From: Tenacibaculum agarivorans
Lineage (GTDB): Bacteria > Bacteroidota > Bacteroidia > Flavobacteriales > Flavobacteriaceae
Direction: 5' to 3'
Length of the DNA: 64,000 nt
NCBI RefSeq assembly: GCF_001936575.1
Contig: NZ_MSMP01000018.1
Location: 1 to 64,000, forward strand
In this document: one piece after another, positions 60,683-64,000 of the stretch
How positions within the stretch are numbered: position 1 is the stretch's first letter
Layout: the number at the start of each line of letters is the position of its first letter
Notes under the pieces: model-generated
The model's database searches: none
The model's input: the letters and a program-made list of their open reading frames with translations, nothing else
What the model was told of the DNA's origin: nothing
Position numbers and translations under genes: made by a program

Positions 60683-62539
60683 ATGAAACAGATTAAAGGA
60701 AACCTTTCTGGATACATATGTGAAGATTGTTTAGAAAGTGTAAGTAATACTAAAGTAAAATTATATCAATCGACTAATGATGATGTAGCAAATTCTAGAA
60801 ACTCATTCAAACTTTTATCAGAGAAAGAAATTAAAAGCAAAGATAATTTTTTGGTAGGCGAAGGATTTACAGATGAATCAGGTAATTATGAGATAGAACT
60901 TTTTGAAAATTATCAAGATGGAAATTTAGAATTTCATTTCGAATTGAATACCGTTCCAAAATCATTACATGAACAAGGTAAATTTCCAACAAGACAATTT
61001 TATGCAGAAACATTTTTACCAAAATGGGATTTCGATTCTACACAAGATTTTGAATTAGCATTCCATGATTATATCATTAACTCAAAGTGGTGGTGTTATA
61101 TTAGAGGAGTTCTTTTTGATGCTTGGGTTATCTGTGGAAAATTATTGAATTGTCAAATAGGAACTCCAATTAAAGGAGCTACTGTAAATGCTTTTGATGC
61201 TGATTTTCTTTCAGATGATAGTCTAGGTAGTACAACAACTGATTCTAATGGACATTTCAGAATTGACTACACTTCAAAAACATTTAAACAAACATTTTTA
61301 TCTCCTGTGATTAATGTAGAAACAGATCCAGGATTGCCATTACGTTTTCAGAGTGGACCAGATGTATACTTTAAAGCTGAATTAGCTGGAGCTACTTTAG
61401 TAGATGAAAAAAAAGCAGATGCTAGAAAAAATGTAAACCATTGTTTATGTGTTACTTTATGTTCAGAGGTAAATGTGGTTGATCCAAATGATTCTAATTT
61501 TCCTAGTGCTTGGACAGGAATAGGAAGTGCTTTCAATGCTTCATTTGGGACAAGTACCAGAGATTTTGATGTAGATGGTTTTGCTGGTGCGGGTAAATAT
61601 GCATTGTATAGTGTGATTAATTTAACAGGTCAGGCAGCTTTAAAATCGGTAAGAGGTAATCCTATAGAATACCGTTTTTTGGTGAGTAATGTAACTACAC
61701 CAAATGGTAGTTCAAGTCCAGCGGATAGTAATTTCAATAGAGTAGTAGGAGTTGAGCCTGGTTTATTTGTTTCTAGAGAAGTATTACGTCTTAGTAGAAA
61801 AATATCACTGCCTAGTAATAATATCATTTCAGTTTCCAGTGCACAAGCTGATTTTGATGCCAATGGTTGGTTTGATGTAAATAAAGCTATTGACAGAACA
61901 TTAATTGCAAATGGCTTAACTCCAGCAGACTTATCTTTATTTGACATTATTGATACGGATACGTTAATTTCTTTAGATACTAGAAAGCTAACCACGGCGT
62001 CAAATGTCACTAGTACAATTTCAGCAGGGCAAGACATACCACCTTCAGAAAAGGCATCAGTAGAAAAATTTGCTATCCGATTTGAAATAAGAGAAGTGAT
62101 AAACAAAGCGACAAATCAATTTAATACTATTCCAGGTAGTGGTAGAACTTTAAATTCAGTAGTAATGAATAATACTTCTTTATATAAGAAATTATCAATA
62201 GCAGAATTAGAAGCTACTACGTTGTGTACACCTATAAATGGAACGATACATGCAAAATATACAGTATATCATCCTTATTTATCATATGTTAGATTGCATT
62301 TAGAAAGTAATAGTGGTTCTGTCGATAGAAATATAGATGATGGCGTTTTACCAAATAACACAGGCTTAGTTCCCGTTTCGGATGAAGTTACTAATGCGAG
62401 TTCACAGCTTAACAATCCACCTAATGATATGGACAGATGTACGTATACACTAGAATTATCAGTTAATGCTAGACTTCATAATGGTAATAGTGCAACTACA
62501 AATCAAAAAGTGAAACAAGTGTTCTTTTATGATATATAA
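60683..62539 (+). CDS. Large unsecreted protein with two transthyretin-like domains
   Basis: 618 residues from the ATG at 60683; the upstream TTG at 60644 is less likely. There is no signal peptide. Residues 1-100 (IKGNLSGYICEDCLESVSNT, VGEGFTDESGNYEIELFENY) and about 138-235 (IRGVLFDAWVICGKLLNCQI, STTTDSNGHFRIDYTSKTF) each have the carboxypeptidase-regulatory/transthyretin pattern of strand, x-G-A-x-V, and T-D-x-x-G-x-F/Y. Cys pairs (CEDC, CLCVTLC) recur. The C-terminal 380 residues are Ser/Asn/Thr-rich and beta-like with no match known to me. It could be a structural or injection-system cargo protein, but nothing proves it. Confidence 0.7.
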   Translation: MKQIKGNLSGYICEDCLESVSNTKVKLYQSTNDDVANSRNSFKLLSEKEIKSKDNFLVGEGFTDESGNYEIELFENYQDGNLEFHFELNTVPKSLHEQGKFPTRQFYAETFLPKWDFDSTQDFELAFHDYIINSKWWCYIRGVLFDAWVICGKLLNCQIGTPIKGATVNAFDADFLSDDSLGSTTTDSNGHFRIDYTSKTFKQTFLSPVINVETDPGLPLRFQSGPDVYFKAELAGATLVDEKKADARKNVNHCLCVTLCSEVNVVDPNDSNFPSAWTGIGSAFNASFGTSTRDFDVDGFAGAGKYALYSVINLTGQAALKSVRGNPIEYRFLVSNVTTPNGSSSPADSNFNRVVGVEPGLFVSREVLRLSRKISLPSNNIISVSSAQADFDANGWFDVNKAIDRTLIANGLTPADLSLFDIIDTDTLISLDTRKLTTASNVTSTISAGQDIPPSEKASVEKFAIRFEIREVINKATNQFNTIPGSGRTLNSVVMNNTSLYKKLSIAELEATTLCTPINGTIHAKYTVYHPYLSYVRLHLESNSGSVDRNIDDGVLPNNTGLVPVSDEVTNASSQLNNPPNDMDRCTYTLELSVNARLHNGNSATTNQKVKQVFFYDI

Positions 62540-62563
62540 ATTGTAAGAATAGAGTTTGAAGAG

Positions 62564-62714
62564 AAAGACGATCTAAAAAATAATCGTAATGTGTCATTAC
62601 AAAGCTAGTAAAGCTAAAGTAATCTTACTTTATAAAGGTTAGATTGCTAAAAAACTTCATTGTATTCCATTTTTTCACAATGACTATTTATGAAACATTT
62701 TTTAGATCGTCTTT
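62564..62714. terminator. 18-bp perfect inverted repeat split by a palindromic repeat
   Basis: AAAGACGATCTAAAAAAT (62564-62581) and ATTTTTTAGATCGTCTTT (62697-62714) are exact complements. They lie between convergent genes with a T-run on the forward side, like a bidirectional terminator, but the loop is 115 bp long because a 92-bp repeat sits inside. Confidence 0.6.
62593..62684. repeat. 92-bp repeat of the GTCATT...AATGAC family, second copy
   Basis: Starts GTCATTACAAAG and ends TTTTTTCACAATGAC, with inner arms TAATCT and AGATTG. Same length and same tips as 43916-44007, with TTCATTGTA shared in the right half. It is enclosed in an 18-bp inverted repeat. Confidence 0.6.
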
Positions 62715-62716
62715 TT

Positions 62717-63439
62717 TTATAAAGTAACTTGAATACCAGTAGTTATAAAAGATTCTTTGTCTTTCACTAAAACTACAAGTCGAAGTTTATCTTTTTTAGA
62801 AACAATTTTGGGTATCGCTATTTCTGCTTTTCCTTCTTTTACGTTTAATACCTCACTTTTTTCACGAACGACAATATTGGTATTCTTTAAAACTCTATTT
62901 CTGTTTTCTCCTCTTTTTACACTTGTAATTCGCTCGTCAATAATTAACAAATAGGAAATTTTATGTTTTTTTATTTTTCCATTGATTTGATAAGAAAATA
63001 ACACTTTATCATCAGAAGTTTTTATATCAGAAATAGAAATTGAATTCGAACTAGACTTACGATGTAATATTTGTTTTATCTTTCTATTGATTTTAATTTC
63101 ATTGGATCCAACAAAATGCTCATCTCCATTAATTACTAATTGAGGAGTATATATTGAGCTGCTATAAAATTTTTGAGCATAATCACGCTGTTTATTTGTG
63201 TACTTATTCGATGCGAAAGGATCTTTCCAGCCTATATAATCCCAATAATCTACATGATACGCTATAGGTATTACGCTACTAGGATCAGCTGAATGTTTAA
63301 TTTTATCTAAAACTTTATCTGCTGGTGGACAGCTAGAACATCCTTGCGAAGTAAACAATTCCAATACCACAACTGGTTTCTCTTGAGAAAAGCTAAAAAT
63401 AGCAGTCAAAAGGAAAATAAGAAGAAAACGATTTGCCAT
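62717..63439 (-). CDS. DUF1223 thioredoxin-like exported protein
   Basis: 240 residues. MANRFLLIFLLTAIFSFSQ is a signal peptide. The mature part starts VVVLELFTSQGCSSCPPADK with the redox motif C34-S-S-C37, then VIPIAYHVDYWDYIGWKDPF and YTPQLVINGDEHFVGS, all hallmarks of DUF1223. It should be a periplasmic thiol-disulfide protein of unknown partner. It is convergent with the gene ending at 62539 across the split inverted repeat. Confidence 0.88.
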   Translation of the reverse strand: MANRFLLIFLLTAIFSFSQEKPVVVLELFTSQGCSSCPPADKVLDKIKHSADPSSVIPIAYHVDYWDYIGWKDPFASNKYTNKQRDYAQKFYSSSIYTPQLVINGDEHFVGSNEIKINRKIKQILHRKSSSNSISISDIKTSDDKVLFSYQINGKIKKHKISYLLIIDERITSVKRGENRNRVLKNTNIVVREKSEVLNVKEGKAEIAIPKIVSKKDKLRLVVLVKDKESFITTGIQVTL

Positions 63440-63538
63440 GTATAATCAAAATTTATAAGTTAGTAGAAATAGTTGTAAAAGGCTTACAGAATCTGTGAAA
63501 TTGAAGTATATTTTTTTACATTTATGAAATAATTTAGC

Positions 63539-64000
63539 ATGAATATGAATTTAGACAAGTATAAAGTAAGTGAAGCCATTCAGTTAGAAAATAAAGCAAC
63601 TTTTGAGCAAATTGAAGATGCTGAGAAAAAGCTTAAAAAAACAAGAAAGAAAATAGCAGACTTACAAAATACAATGTATGCAGAAGGCAAGTATAGTGCT
63701 TTAATTTGTTTACAAGGTATGGATACTTCAGGAAAAGATAGTTTAATCCGAGAAGTATTTAAGCAGTTTAACGCAAGAGGAGTAGAGGTTCATAGTTTTA
63801 AAGTGCCTACTGAACTTGAATTGAAGCATGATTTTTTGTGGAGACATTATATTGCTTTACCAGCAAAAGGAAAAGTCGGAGTTTTTAATAGAACACATTA
63901 TGAGAATGTATTGGTAACTCGAGTACACCCTGAATATGTGTTCGGTGAAAATATTCCATCTGTTAAAAGTTTAGATGATTTAAATGATGATTTTTATCAT
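63539..64000 (+). CDS. PPK2-family polyphosphate kinase, truncated by the window edge
   Basis: 154 residues are visible, open to the edge. Start ATG at 63539, with a second ATG two codons on. The PPK2 Walker A is ICLQGMDTSGKDSLI with G60 to K66, and the lid and Walker B region starts FLWRHYIALPAKGKVGVFNR then THYENVLVTRVHPE. Such enzymes transfer phosphate between polyphosphate and nucleotides (AMP or NDP). The class (I, II or III) cannot be set without the rest. Confidence 0.9.
   Translation, partial: MNMNLDKYKVSEAIQLENKATFEQIEDAEKKLKKTRKKIADLQNTMYAEGKYSALICLQGMDTSGKDSLIREVFKQFNARGVEVHSFKVPTELELKHDFLWRHYIALPAKGKVGVFNRTHYENVLVTRVHPEYVFGENIPSVKSLDDLNDDFYH

Noticed and set aside
61630..62106. 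158-codon reverse frame opposite the transthyretin-like protein gene
   Set aside because: Antisense to a longer frame with normal composition; its own product is Ser/Leu/Ile-rich without recognisable domains.
1..64000. tRNA, rRNA, riboswitch, prophage or integrative element boundaries
   Set aside because: I looked for tRNA-like cloverleaf ends, conserved rRNA segments, integrase or phage structural genes and att-like repeats by eye and saw none; structured intergenic sequences are explained by the repeat families and terminators listed.

Overview
The window is about 32-33% GC by eye. It carries many features typical of a marine member of the Flavobacteriaceae (Bacteroidetes), Tenacibaculum-like but not assignable to genus from this sequence alone. 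These are lipoproteins with short signal peptides, a type IX secretion C-terminal tail on a GH16 enzyme, AraC regulators fused to membrane domains, sparse Shine-Dalgarno sites, a bacterial acyl-CoA-binding protein, and FtsH/LUD/CdsA and PspA/flotillin gene orders. I saw no rRNA, tRNA, CRISPR array, prophage or replication origin.

Layout. 1-3.3 kb: three reverse-strand lipoprotein genes, the first cut by the window edge. 3.4-13.1 kb: a forward cluster for kynurenine (tryptophan) degradation: kynureninase, a racemase-like protein, kynurenine 3-monooxygenase, 2-aminomuconate deaminase (RidA type), a PhyH oxygenase, 2-aminomuconate semialdehyde dehydrogenase and an atypical SDR. It is interrupted by a REP-associated transposase gene between two perfect palindromes. 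13.1-20.5 kb: unrelated genes (AraC, DJ-1-like and NTF2-like proteins, a Crp/Fnr regulator, a secreted GH16 agarase/porphyranase-like enzyme). 20.5-22.2 kb: the missing middle enzymes of the same pathway, 3-hydroxyanthranilate dioxygenase and ACMS decarboxylase. Together the enzymes should take kynurenine to 2-aminomuconate and on to 4-oxalocrotonate rather than to quinolinate and NAD.

22.2-31.5 kb is housekeeping: YceI, ACBP, CdsA, LUD, FtsH, RsfS, biotin ligase, a SRPBCC protein, PyrE, Nudix and DnaK, the last behind a sigma-54-like promoter. 31.6-34.6 kb: a lipoprotein, a MITE-like element, a hypothetical protein and a second membrane AraC regulator. 34.7-43.2 kb: two giant secreted RHS/YD-repeat proteins. 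43.5-43.9 kb: YjbQ.

44-56 kb is the most interesting block. It is a reverse-strand envelope-stress locus: a chaperone-like protein, PspA/IM30, an NfeD/YqiJ-like OB-fold membrane protein with an Asp-alternating linker, flotillin, a 1619-residue AAA ATPase and two uncharacterised membrane proteins, with a divergent XRE regulator. It is split by three copies of a roughly 125-bp palindromic repeat, two of which bracket a single-domain GIY-YIG nuclease gene. 56-64 kb: NDH-2, an ArsR-phosphatase-DUF6428 operon with two near-identical operator-like 16-mers, a flavodoxin, a large unsecreted protein with transthyretin-like domains, a DUF1223 thioredoxin-like protein, and the start of a PPK2 polyphosphate kinase.

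A recurring theme is palindromic intergenic repeats of at least three families. Two of them are nested inside longer inverted repeats, and two of the families sit beside small nuclease genes.
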